Shown: positions 52,113 to 60,498 of the stretch, piece by piece
Layout of the letters: every line of letters starts with the position of its first letter
How positions within the stretch are numbered: the first letter of the stretch is position 1
DNA from: CBDFLS01 sp965249185
Lineage (GTDB): Bacteria; Chloroflexota; Dehalococcoidia; Lucifugimonadales; Australimonadaceae
Length of the DNA: 64,000 nt
Direction of reading: 5' to 3'
Assembly: GCA_965249185.1 (NCBI GenBank)
Contig: CBDFLS010000002.1
Span: 806,001-870,000, forward strand
Made by a program: the position numbers and the translations under genes
Notes under the pieces: model-generated
Told to the model about the DNA's origin: nothing
The model's database searches: none
Seen by the model: the letters and a program-made list of their open reading frames with translations, nothing else

Positions 52113-53041
52113 GGAAGGGTCTCCTTGGTCGCCCTGTGCCTGAGTATAAACCAAACGTATTCGAGGGCAACCTTTGGTTTGTATCCCAGCAGAAGCCACG
52201 TCGCGAGTGGTCGCCCCCACAGGTGATCTCAACCGTGGGTTGCCTCGACCTCATAGATCGAGGGGCTACCTGTATCCCTGCCTGGCGCCGTGATGATAGC
52301 GCGTCGCTCTTCGCAAGCGACCTAGGCCGAAGCCCCAACCTTTCCCCAGCTGCTCAAGCCTACCTCGACCGCCTTGGCCTGAGCGTGGAGGACCTGTTCC
52401 ACCACGTCCTCACCATGCTGCACGACCCCGCCTACCGGGAGGCCAACGCGGGAGCCCTGAGGATGGGGTGGCCGCGCATCCCACTTCCGGGCTGGCCTGA
52501 AGGCGAGTCCCCAGGTGCCACGGAAGAGCTTGCGGCTTCCGCCGAGCGGGGCCGAGAGTTGGCGCAACTCCTCGACTCAGATACACCTGTCCCTGGAGTC
52601 ACCAAGGGAGCTCTCCGTCCTGAGGTCGCAGCCATCGCAGTTCCCGCCACCGTCGGTGGTCACAATATGTCTGGCGAAGACTTTTCAGTGACGGCGGGCT
52701 GGGGGCACTTTGGGACGGGTGATGCCATAATGCCCGGTCAAGGCAGAATCGAGGAGCGTCCCTACACGGCGACTGAATCAGTCGCGTTGGGCGACCTCAT
52801 GGGAATACTAGGCGAGACCACCTTCGACATATACCTGAATGGCCAAGCTTACTGGCGCAACGTCCCCGCAGCCGTCTGGACCTATAAGCTCGGCGGCTAC
52901 CAGGTCCTCAAAAAGTGGCTGTCGTATCGTGAGCGGAAGATCCTCGACCGCGCGCTCCTGCCCGAAGAGGTACAGCACTTCACGGATACGGCCCGCCGCA
53001 TCGCGCGGATACTTTTGGCGACCAACGCAGGTGCCAAATGA
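52064..53041 (+). pseudogene. C-terminal part of the restriction-modification protein
   Basis: This part, in another frame from the duplicated point, has the target-recognition/C-terminal region of type ISP proteins: RWLYWDVGKGLLGRPVPEYK ... ATCIPAWRRDDSASLF ... GDLMGILGETTFDIYLNGQAYWRNVP. Its own start codon is inside the duplication and is not meaningful. The end overlaps the pentapeptide gene as ATGA. Whether the two fragments can associate is unknown. Confidence 0.75.
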
Positions 53042-53955
53042 GTTGGTTTAAGTCCTGTTCAGAAGGCTTCTGGTGGGTGCTCTCAGCATTTGTCGTATCC
53101 GTTGTTGGGCTCTTGTTGTTGTGTATGGGCTGGGACTGGCTACGCTCAGAAACCCAAGAATCTCGAGGCACAACGATTCGCAACGCCTTCCTCATCATCG
53201 GTGGTCTTGTCGCCGTATTACTCGCTATCTGGAGAAGTAGGGTGTCAGAGAGGCAGACTCAGATCGCAAACGATCAAGCCGAAACTGCACGCAAGCAGGC
53301 GGATACAGCTCAGCAAAGCCTCCTAAACGAACGCTATCAGAGAGGCGCTGAGATGCTAGGCAGTGATGTACTCGCGGTCCGCTTGGGAGGCATCTACTCA
53401 CTGGAAAACCTGGCCAAAGACCATTCTGCTCAATACCACATCTTGGTCATGAAGCTGTTCTGTGCTTTCGTGCGCGATCCGACATTGGACGAAGTAATTG
53501 AGCCAAACTCACGTGAAGATGTCCGGGCTGTGTTGACAGCCATCGGGTCTCGTTGCAAGGAGCGTATTCGTATTGAACGGTCGAAGAGTTTTAGGCTCAA
53601 TCTGAATGGCATCAAACTGCCGGGAGCAATTTTGCATGACTTTGACCTGTCGAACTCGGATCTGAATTTTGCAGATCTGTCGGAAGCGACACTAATTAAG
53701 GCAAACCTGTCCAACTCCCACCTCCAAGGCGCCACATTAAGTAATGCAAATTTCCTTGAAGCGGATTTGTCCGGCGCCCATTTCTCTGTGGAGGGTGTTT
53801 ATCCGGCAATAGGTTTAACTCAAGCTCAGTTAGATAGGGCTTGCTCCTATAGGAGTAAACTGCCTAAGCTTGATGGCGTCCTCGATGCTGAGAAAGGGAT
53901 ACAACTCGAACCGCCAACAAATGAGCCAGGATGGCGAGACAGACTGCCGGCGTGA
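53038..53955 (+). CDS. Membrane-anchored pentapeptide-repeat protein
   Basis: This 305-residue protein has two N-terminal transmembrane segments (WVLSAFVVSVVGLLLLCMGW and AFLIIGGLVAVLLAIW), a coiled coil (SERQTQIANDQAETARKQAD), and a pentapeptide-repeat segment (LSNSDLNFADLSEATLIKAN, LSNSHLQGATLSNANFLEAD). Its ATG overlaps the restriction-modification stop as ATGA, so the two are translationally coupled. Membrane anchor plus pentapeptide repeats is an arrangement found in some defence and sensing loci; the role here is inferred from the context only. Confidence 0.75.
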   Translation: MSWFKSCSEGFWWVLSAFVVSVVGLLLLCMGWDWLRSETQESRGTTIRNAFLIIGGLVAVLLAIWRSRVSERQTQIANDQAETARKQADTAQQSLLNERYQRGAEMLGSDVLAVRLGGIYSLENLAKDHSAQYHILVMKLFCAFVRDPTLDEVIEPNSREDVRAVLTAIGSRCKERIRIERSKSFRLNLNGIKLPGAILHDFDLSNSDLNFADLSEATLIKANLSNSHLQGATLSNANFLEADLSGAHFSVEGVYPAIGLTQAQLDRACSYRSKLPKLDGVLDAEKGIQLEPPTNEPGWRDRLPA

Positions 53956-54070
53956 TTCAGCAAGGAGAGAGCGTTGGAAGAGCGCTGGGGCTGTCAGCCA
54001 ATTGGCCAGAAGAGTGAAGGAGAGTGATGTCATTGTCTCAGCACGGTAGGAAAGTTGCTAAGGAGTTGAC

Positions 54071-54820
54071 GTGAAGATTAGCACCATTTTGGACCAGATC
54101 GATGACGGAGCCATTGCCCTTCCTGTCTTTCAACGAGGGTACGTCTGGAACAGGGACCAGGTTAGGGAGCTGATGGAGTCGCTTTATCGGCGGCATCCGG
54201 TCGGCAGCCTGCTTACATGGGTGACCAGGACGGAGAATGTCAACTCTCGCGGCGACTCTCCGCTCCAGCCGGGATACGTTAAACTCCTGCTGGATGGTCA
54301 GCAGCGCATAACAACCCTCTACGGCATTATCCGGGGCAAGGGTCCCCCATTCTTCGAGGGAACCCTAGACACCTTCACTGGCCTGCATTTCAACATAGAA
54401 ACGGAACACTTCCAGTTCTACGCTCCCGTTCGGATGAGTCAGGAACAGGGTTGGATCGGCGTCACGGATTTGATGGAGCGGGGCATCGGTGGGTTCATTG
54501 GCCAGATTCAGGAAAATCCGGTTCTCGCGCACAACGTCGCCACGTACATAGACCGGCTGAATAGGATCCACACGATTAGAGATGTGGACCTGCACGTGGA
54601 GGACGTCACAGGAGAAGAGAAAACTGTTGATTTGGTGGTGGACATTTTCAACCGCGTCAACAGCGGCGGAACGAAGCTCTCCAAGGGAGACCTAGCGCTT
54701 GCTAAGATTTGCGCCGGTTGGCCAGAGGCCCGGGCAGAAATGAACTCCCGGCTGGAGCGATGGAAGGGCACGGGTTCCATTTCAAGCTGGAATGGCTTCT
54801 TCGGTGTGTCAACAGCTTGA
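54071..54820 (+). pseudogene. GmrSD-type (DUF262) protein, N-terminal part, frameshifted
   Basis: This part shows the DUF262 nuclease/GTPase-like signature: FQRGYVWNRDQVRELMESLYRRHPVGSLL, LLLDGQQRITTLYGII and VVDIFNRVNSGGTKLSKGDLALAKI. The family restricts modified (for example glucosylated hydroxymethylcytosine) DNA. A single-base change near 54,775 moves the correct continuation (HGFHFKLEWLLRCVN) into another frame, while this frame ends at 54,820. The upstream ATG or GTG is at 54,071. A sequencing error in a homopolymer is a possible alternative explanation. Confidence 0.8.
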
Positions 54821-56019
54821 TAACAGGAGAGGCGATGTTCTCAGCGCTTTCCGGCATTGATCCCTCAGCCTTCCGTAAAGGTCTGCTGCGTGCCGAAAAG
54901 CACGTGGACTATCTGCTCAATCTGCTCTCGTCTCGCTTAGGCCTCGACCATGACCGGGTTTTGGGAAGTCCATATGCCTTCCCGTTGATGGTCAAGTATG
55001 TTGAAGATAGAGAGGGAAAGCTCTCCGACCCCGCAGGACGCGACAGGCTTCTCTATTGGTATGTTCACGCCATGCTCTGGGGTCGCTACTCTGGGTCAAC
55101 CGAGACGGTATTGAATCAGGACTTGGCGGCTATAGAAGACGCCCACGGAGGTTTGGACCGGCTCCTGGAGGGCGTCCGCAGGCAGAGGGGAGACCTGAGA
55201 GTGTCTCCCAATGACTTCTCAGGTTGGAGCAAGGGGGCTCGATTCTATCCTCTGCTGTACATGTTGACCAGGGTATATCACGCCGAGGACTGGGACACCG
55301 GCATTGAACTGTCGAACCACATGCTCGGCAGTCTCAACAGGCTGGAACTTCATCACATATTCCCCAAGTCCCTGCTCTATGAGCACGGATATGAGCGCCA
55401 CGAAGTCAACGCTCTGGCGAATTTTACCTTCCTTACCCAGGATACCAACCTCAAGGTATCCAACAGAGACCCGGCCGAGTACATTCGAGAGTTTGTGGAG
55501 AAGCAACCCCGCTTAATCGAGAGCCACTGGATTCCCATCGATGCCAATCTCTGGAAGATTGAGAACTACCGTTCCTTCTTAGAGGCAAGACGGGCGCTAC
55601 TGGCTGAGGCGGCGAACCAGTTCCTGAACGGTCTTCTCGAAGGTTCGGTTCCAGAGTCTGAACCTATTGGCTCGGTGTTGGATAGGTCTAGCACTGTCTT
55701 CGGTGCTCCGCAAAGTGAAGACGAGGAGCAACTGCTTCTGGATGCCAATGTATGGGTGAGTGAGCAGGGGTTGCCAGAAGGAGAGTTTGACTATGAGCTT
55801 GTCGATGAAGTGACAGGGGAACTCCTCGCCACCCTGGATTTGGCTTGGCCTGATGGACTCCAGGCTGGGTACAGCCAGCCGGCGGCCCTACTGATAGGTG
55901 AAGATCAGGGCACTAAGCGAATAGCGAGTCAGGCGGGCTTCCGCTTCTACACCGACGTGGAATCCCTGAAACGTTACGTGAGAGAGGGGATACTAGCTAC
56001 AAGCCTGACAGCTAACTAG
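54760..56019 (+). pseudogene. GmrSD-type protein, C-terminal part with DUF1524/HNH nuclease
   Basis: The continuation holds the helical linker (EKHVDYLLNLLSSRLGLDHDR) and the HNH-type nuclease motif HHIFPKSLLYEHGYERHEVNALANFTFLTQDTN, with catalytic histidine and asparagine in place. It ends with a domain rich in acidic residues (DEVTGELLATLDLAWPD) that is not typical of GmrD and may bind a partner. Joined to the previous fragment it would give about 650 residues, the usual size of single-chain GmrSD enzymes. Confidence 0.8.
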
Positions 56020-56352
56020 CTCTGGCTATGGTATAGGCCCGGTTGGGCTACACCAGTGTCCTAACTATGGAAGATCTGTCGGGTGGTCACAGGCTAAGCC
56101 GAGAACGTGAACCTCAGCGTGAAGATTTTTGATCTTGTCCAGTCGGTGGAGGTAAGCAGCCCGAATCTCGAGGCGCTTCCTACGACCATTGATGCGCGTT
56201 TAGATCTTCACGGAGACACTATTAATGCCCGAGACCTATGAGAGAGAGGACATGATGGAGCTGGAGATTAGGCCATACACGGAATCAGACGACGCGGTAG
56301 CAGCAGACCTATGGCGACCCTGCTCTGATGTTACCGTTATGAGGGAGACTTC
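56020..56352. other. Intergenic region with a degenerate repeat
   Basis: No gene is apparent. On the minus strand, 56,108-56,153 encode RLDKIKNLHAEVHV, a diverged copy of the sequence seen at 59,092 and 60,121. Confidence 0.5.
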
Positions 56353-57120
56353 GTGACGTTGGCTCTCACCAAAGGCCACCCCGTGGTGACGGCTGGACTG
56401 GCCGCTATCACAGGCACGGGTGTCGCATTGGGCTTCACGGAGCTTGGTAGCTCCACGAGCACCTGGCTTCTCATCCTTGCCACGGCAATCCCGCTAGCAG
56501 TGTCGTCCCCCTTCGTTGCAGGTTGGCTATCGCCAGAGCTAAAGCATGCCTGGTTCTTCCCGGTCGGCGTACTGGCGAGCCTCTCCATCGCGATGGCCAT
56601 CTATGGGAACCTCTCTCTAGATTCCCACCCCGTCGCGTTCGTCTTCGCCCTCACAGTCATCTATGGTGGAGGGGCATCTGTGGCATTCTGTGTGAGCTGG
56701 ATAGCGAGGCAGTACCTCCGCCGGTTACGAGGCCACAGGATGCCCGTGAGCCAGCTTGCCATTGCGTCGTTGGTAGCTGCTTGCTGCTCGATAGCCCTAA
56801 GTGCGCTCTTCATCGCCATACCGCTTGGTTCATCGCCTCCACCACACGCCCCGTACTGGTCAGCCGTCCTGGCGCCGATTGGATTGATAGGGGTTGCCTC
56901 GGGGTCTGCGATCATCTGGAGCGACCGTAACAGGGGGCGTTGGGGTTTCCTGGGCCTGGGACTGTCCTTGCTATACCTGGGGGCATCCCTTGCTCCGCCG
57001 GTATTCCTGACAACTGCGCACTGGTATGGGCCTGTCGCGCTGGTCCTTGTAGGGCTTGCGATATGGAACATTCTGAAATGGAGGCAAGGCGACGAAAGAG
57101 CTGCGTTGGGTGATTCGTAG
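56353..57120 (+). CDS. Multi-pass membrane protein of unknown function
   Basis: This 255-residue protein has seven or eight hydrophobic segments (for example VVTAGLAAITGTGVALGF, LLILATAIPLAVSSPFVAGWL and VALVLVGLAIWNILKW) and short loops. It starts at the GTG at 56,353 (GAGGGA upstream) and is followed after three bases by a 58-residue gene, then by another membrane gene. No family was recognised. It is cargo of the outer element and may form an immunity or transport unit with its neighbours. Confidence 0.6.
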   Translation: MTLALTKGHPVVTAGLAAITGTGVALGFTELGSSTSTWLLILATAIPLAVSSPFVAGWLSPELKHAWFFPVGVLASLSIAMAIYGNLSLDSHPVAFVFALTVIYGGGASVAFCVSWIARQYLRRLRGHRMPVSQLAIASLVAACCSIALSALFIAIPLGSSPPPHAPYWSAVLAPIGLIGVASGSAIIWSDRNRGRWGFLGLGLSLLYLGASLAPPVFLTTAHWYGPVALVLVGLAIWNILKWRQGDERAALGDS

Positions 57121-57123
57121 TCG

Positions 57124-57300
57124 ATGAAAGCATCACTGTGGCTCGCAATGGTCCCGCCTCCCGCGTTATTCCTGATCGCAGGAATCTGGGAGGTCAGGAT
57201 GAAGTACGGCGGTGTGCGTCGCGTGCTCGGCGAGGCAGCGAACCTGTGGTACGACTATTGGGGACAGGTCAAGGTGACTGACCGACTGGCTTGTAGATGA
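57124..57300 (+). CDS. Small 58-residue protein between two membrane genes
   Basis: The frame from the ATG at 57,124 to the TGA at 57,300 codes for KASLWLAMVPPPALFLIAGIWEV, then charged sequence ending VKVTDRLACR. It has one N-terminal transmembrane helix and a cytosolic tail. It starts three bases after the upstream stop, and its stop overlaps the next start as ATGA, a strong sign of translational coupling within the operon. It is too short for common ORF cut-offs. Function unknown. Confidence 0.6.
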   Translation: MKASLWLAMVPPPALFLIAGIWEVRMKYGGVRRVLGEAANLWYDYWGQVKVTDRLACR

Positions 57301-57599
57301 ATGAATTGAAGAACCAGAAGCGCGGGACTCGAGCGGCGGTGATTGGTAGCGCAGCTGGCCTCATTCCCGCTATCTCGCTAGCCTTCTACTGGTTCTTGTC
57401 ACAGGAACCCAATGTCGCCGCTCAACGTGTGGGATATGTAGCGTGGGCTCTACTTCTGCTCTCGCCGTATGTGCTGGCGCTCGTTGCCTCTAGGGTGCGA
57501 GAACCTGGTGTACGCGGTGGACTGCTTCTGGGTGTGGGTCTACTATCGTTAGTCGGGAGCTTCTCGACCTTCTCATTGATCGCTTTCATTTGGGTATAG
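57297..57599 (+). pseudogene. Membrane protein gene, 5' part, interrupted by IS1595
   Basis: The 5' part codes for three hydrophobic segments (VIGSAAGLIPAISLAFYWF, VAWALLLLSPYVLALVA and LLLGVGLLSLVGSFSTFSLIAFI) and then reads into the IS left end, where a TAG at 57,597 stops it. Joined to the sequence beyond the IS (58,444 onward) at the TTCATTT duplication, the frame continues FLPATFAIWFAAVRSL and then into the 58,509 frame. Confidence 0.75.
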
Positions 57600-58436
57600 T
57601 CCCAAAACAGCCACCTGTGAGAGAATGGTGGCATGGGACGGAAGATTGGGTGCCCTCGATGTCAACACGCCAAGAGCTGGAGCATTCGGCGAGGTAAGAG
57701 TCGTTGTGCAGCCTGCCACTACGAGTGGGTGCCCAGGGCGCTGCCGCTTCGGTTGTCGCCAGGGGAGTGGCGGCGACTGTTGCGCTGGTTCGTCTTGGGG
57801 CAGAGTGCCGAGGTGATTGCCCAGGAGGCCCGCCTGGAGCGAAAGCGAGTCCTGCGAGCCCTGATCGTGGTGCGCCAGGCCATGGTCCGGGACGTTCCCC
57901 ATGTCTTCTCCGGCGTGGTGGAGGTCGACGAGACCTACCTGGGAGGTTCCTGGCGCAACAGGCGCCTGGCAAAGCGTGTTCAGGGCACGAAGCGGGGCCG
58001 TGGAACCACTAAGCAAGCTGTCTTTGGGATCCTGTGTCGAGGTGGCCTGGTGTGGGCGCAAGTGGTACCTAACGTGGAAGCCAAGACGCTGCTGCCGCTC
58101 CTGCACCAACGCGTGCAACGTGGCTCCATCGTCTGCTCGGACACCTTTACCAGCTACACGGGCGTCGCAGCGGGGGGCTACGTCCACCGGCTTGTGGACC
58201 ACAGCCAGGCGTTCAGCGATCGGCAAGGGAGCCACGTCAACGGCTTGGAGGGCTTCTGGGGTTATCTCAAGCGGCGTCTGGCAGCCAAGGGGGGAGTCCG
58301 CCGAGAACGGCTGCCCCTCTATCTTGCTGAGTATGTCTGGCGCTACAATCATCGGCGTCTGTTGGGACCAGAACAGGTTAAGACATTGTTCAAGCTGCTT
58401 CAAAGCTAATCCGGTGGCTAAAACGGGACTTTACCC
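57592..58436 (+). mobile_element. IS1595-family element (845 bp), flanked by TTCATTT
   Basis: The terminal inverted repeats GGGTATAGTCCC...AGCCACC and, on the complement, GGGTAAAGTCCC...AGCCACC agree at 18 of 24 positions. The flanks share TTCATTT (57,585-57,591 and 58,437-58,443), seven bases of the 8-bp duplication expected for this family. The element carries a single intact transposase gene and sits inside a membrane-protein gene. Confidence 0.88.
57633..58409 (+). CDS. IS1595-family (ISXO2-like) transposase
   Basis: This 258-residue DDE-type transposase has an N-terminal zinc ribbon (CPRCQHAKSWSIRRGKSRCAACHYEW) and the ISXO2-like core: first Asp in VVEVDETYLGGSWRNRR, second in RGSIVCSDTFTSYTGV, and a final N/K residue in the HVNGLEGFWGYLKRRL motif (the family uses N in place of E). 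The last helix reads EYVWRYNHRRL. It is intact, so the element may be active. The start is the ATG at 57,633. Confidence 0.9.
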   Translation: MGRKIGCPRCQHAKSWSIRRGKSRCAACHYEWVPRALPLRLSPGEWRRLLRWFVLGQSAEVIAQEARLERKRVLRALIVVRQAMVRDVPHVFSGVVEVDETYLGGSWRNRRLAKRVQGTKRGRGTTKQAVFGILCRGGLVWAQVVPNVEAKTLLPLLHQRVQRGSIVCSDTFTSYTGVAAGGYVHRLVDHSQAFSDRQGSHVNGLEGFWGYLKRRLAAKGGVRRERLPLYLAEYVWRYNHRRLLGPEQVKTLFKLLQS

Positions 58437-58443
58437 TTCATTT

Positions 58444-58871
58444 TTCTGCCTGCGACATTCGCTATTTGGTTCGCCGCTGTCAGAAGTCTGACTGTCGCGA
58501 GGCGCCCGTTGGCGACTGTGGTACCTGCCACTGTTGCAGGGCTGTTGATCGCTGCGATTATGGGATTCGGCTTCTTCTCTCTGTTGTGGATGCAGAGCCA
58601 GGACTCGGAGGTTCGCTGTTGGGTGCTGACTCAAGGCCCCGACGGACACTCCACGTGGGAGTCACGCCCCAATGTTGGAGAACAAGGGACCATTAGCGTT
58701 GGACCCCTAACGGGTGGCGAACGGTCAACATGCATCAGCGGCATCATCACTAATTCCGAGGCCGCGATGAGCATGGGTGCGGTTGCCATAGCTATTCTGG
58801 GTATGGTGATGGTATCGATGTGGTCAGGACGTGTAGGGCGGCCCATCTACGGGGACTCCCGGCGGCATTAG
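58444..58871 (+). pseudogene. Membrane protein gene, 3' part, beyond the IS1595 element
   Basis: In frame with the 5' part at 57,297-57,591, this segment codes for LPATFAIWFAAVRS, then VPATVAGLLIAAIMGFGFFSLLW, an extracellular-looking cysteine-containing loop (CWVLTQGPDGHSTWESRP ... CISGI) and a last transmembrane helix (GAVAIAILGMVMVSMW). The TTG at 58,509 could serve as an accidental start giving 120 residues. The original product would have had about 240 residues. Confidence 0.65.
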
Positions 58872-59064
58872 CAATTTCCCTCCAGGTGATCGCAGGCGTT
58901 TCTTCGACTGCGTACCTCCGCAATTTGAACGCCGATTCGAAACCGGCGCTGCCTACCGTCAAGCTAGAGTCGACCATGTCCTTGTCAACCTGACCTGTTT
59001 GAACTGATTGTGGCATTCTTCCCATCGGGATACGATTCAGAGGGCAAGAAGCAACTCGAAGATG
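58872..59064. other. Region before the right end of the outer element
   Basis: No gene. CTACCGTCAA, part of the outer-element arm sequence, occurs here at 58,953-58,962 as well, 120 bases before the complete arm. Confidence 0.4.
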
Positions 59065-59100
59065 GTTCTGTCTACCGTCAACTTAGGCCCACCAGACTTG
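59065..59100 (+). other. Right attachment junction of the outer element (predicted)
   Basis: The arm GTTCTGTCTACCGTCAA (59,065-59,081) is followed by CTTAGGC and the core CCACCA (59,089-59,094), then presumed chromosomal sequence GACTTGACAAAATCAAG. The core context matches that at tRNA-Ala in 11 of 13 bases. Confidence 0.55.
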
Positions 59101-59215
59101 ACAAAATCAAGAACTTTCGTATTGAGGTTCAGGTTAGCCCTGTAGACTGGCAGCCCACCCTTGTGAGGGCTCAGATGCGCCGCGTGGCGGGCCAATCCAG
59201 CCAGCGTCTCGGTTT

Positions 59216-59971
59216 CTACTCAGAGGACTTGAAGAGCGCTATGCGATTGCCAGCGATGTCATAGAAGATGGCAATGGAGCCGAATCCTCCGGGAATCTCT
59301 GTGGGTTGCATGAGGGCGCTGCCGCCCAGGCTTACGGCCTTGTCAAGATACGCTTGGAGGTCGTTGACAATAACGGCGACGGAAGGATGGTTGGGCGGCA
59401 TGCCCTCCATGTGCTGGAAGATGCCACCGCCAATCCCTCCAGATTCCTGTTGGATGAAGCGGTAGTTGGCCTCCTCGAGATGGTCGATTTTCCAGTCGAA
59501 CATCCCGGTGTAGAACTCGGCGAGCACCGCGGCGTCGCTGCCTCCAACCTCGAAATGCGCCACCGGCGGACCGTCCCCCTTGGGGGGCATCTGTCCGTCC
59601 CATTCCCGCGGTGGTGCATACAACCCTATAGTGTTTTCGGCAGGGTCCCCGAACAAAGCGATGGCGCCCATGCCGGGCGCTATTTCCATCGGTGGCATGA
59701 TGGCCTTCCCACCCATACCGGCCACCTTATCCAGCGCCACTTGAAGGTCGTCAACCTGCACATAGAAGGTGACATAGCTGCGCGCCGGCATATTCTCAGT
59801 TGTAGGTAACATGCCTCCACCTATGCCGCCCTCACTTGCCGGCACTATACCGTAGCTGCCCATCTCTTCGCCCTGCACGTCAATCTTCCATCCGAATAGG
59901 TCGGTATAGAACTGCCGCAAAGCAGGCCCATCCGGGCCGGCAATTTCAAAGTGCACTACTGGGCTCCCCAT
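59216..59971 (-). CDS. Two-domain VOC-family (glyoxalase/bleomycin-resistance-like) protein
   Basis: This 251-residue protein has two VOC domains: residues 1-118 (HFEIAGPDGPALRQFYTDLFGWKID ... MPPMEIAPGMGAIALFGDPAENTIGLY) and 130-251 (AHFEVGGSDAAVLAEFYTGMFDWKID ... MQPTEIPGGFGSIAIFYDIAGNRIALF). Metal-binding positions (His at each first strand, Glu-type in the last strand) are partly present. Substrates range widely in this superfamily. The ATG at 59,971 has AGGGGG upstream. It lies just outside the predicted outer element. Confidence 0.85.
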   Translation of the reverse strand: MGSPVVHFEIAGPDGPALRQFYTDLFGWKIDVQGEEMGSYGIVPASEGGIGGGMLPTTENMPARSYVTFYVQVDDLQVALDKVAGMGGKAIMPPMEIAPGMGAIALFGDPAENTIGLYAPPREWDGQMPPKGDGPPVAHFEVGGSDAAVLAEFYTGMFDWKIDHLEEANYRFIQQESGGIGGGIFQHMEGMPPNHPSVAVIVNDLQAYLDKAVSLGGSALMQPTEIPGGFGSIAIFYDIAGNRIALFKSSE

Positions 59972-60498
59972 GGTTCACCCCCTTCAGGGTCAAGAATTTC
60001 CCTGGGTCGCAGTGTATTGCTGGATTCTACGAAGTGTCAATTTCGTTCACTAGCGAATTGACTCGGTGTTGTTCCTGATGAGTAGGACAGCGGCGACGGA
60101 GGGAGGCCAGCACGCTGCTTTCCACCAAACTACACAAAATCAAGAACCTTCACTTTGAGGTTCGTTCTAGACCTATAGTCAGTACCTCACCCTGAGGGTG
60201 CTGACCAAGCAGTACCGACGAACTTCCAACCGCGTGAGGCCTCACAGCTCGCTGGGCTACACTGCTGGAAACGATGCTCTCTGCTGACCCTCTGCCTGTG
60301 CTTGTCGGACTAACATAGCAAGTCGTACAAGGACCTGGGGCAGGTCACGAGGACATTCCGAGCTTCTGGACTAACGGATCCCTTCCTATTGTGGTGAAAA
60401 CTACTTTGTATTACAATCTTCTCTAGAGAGCGTTCGCAGTGTCTGGTAGATGATTTCTCTACCGCGATACTGACGCAATCACGACAGGGAGGTGACCG
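59972..60498. other. Intergenic region with a degenerate repeat
   Basis: No gene was found. At 60,121-60,166 the sequence CCACCAAACTACACAAAATC and its continuation resemble the presumed chromosomal flank at 59,089-59,137. The 5' end of the next gene has a strong ribosome site at 60,488-60,495. Confidence 0.5.

Larger units (their letters stand above)
33515..59094. mobile_element. Outer integrative element at tRNA-Ala (25.6 kb, includes the inner element)
   Basis: The left edge is at the CCA end of tRNA-Ala and the right edge at the direct core copy CCACCA (context AGGTCCACCAAAC versus AGGCCCACCAGAC). Joining the ends gives a predicted attP of GTTCTGTCTACCGTCAA, 16 bases, then TTGACGGTAGACAGAAC, a perfect inverted-arm structure typical of serine integrase sites. 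Cargo: split recombinase with a ribbon-helix-helix gene, a Replic_Relax protein, FitAB, a restriction-modification protein, pentapeptide and GmrSD-type proteins, and membrane proteins. Without the inner insertion it would be about 14.9 kb. The left end is firm; the right end rests on the 17-base match and core. Confidence 0.6.

Noticed and set aside
59010..59264. An 84-residue plus-strand gene
   Set aside because: It spans the predicted right attachment junction and has no ribosome site or recognisable domain.
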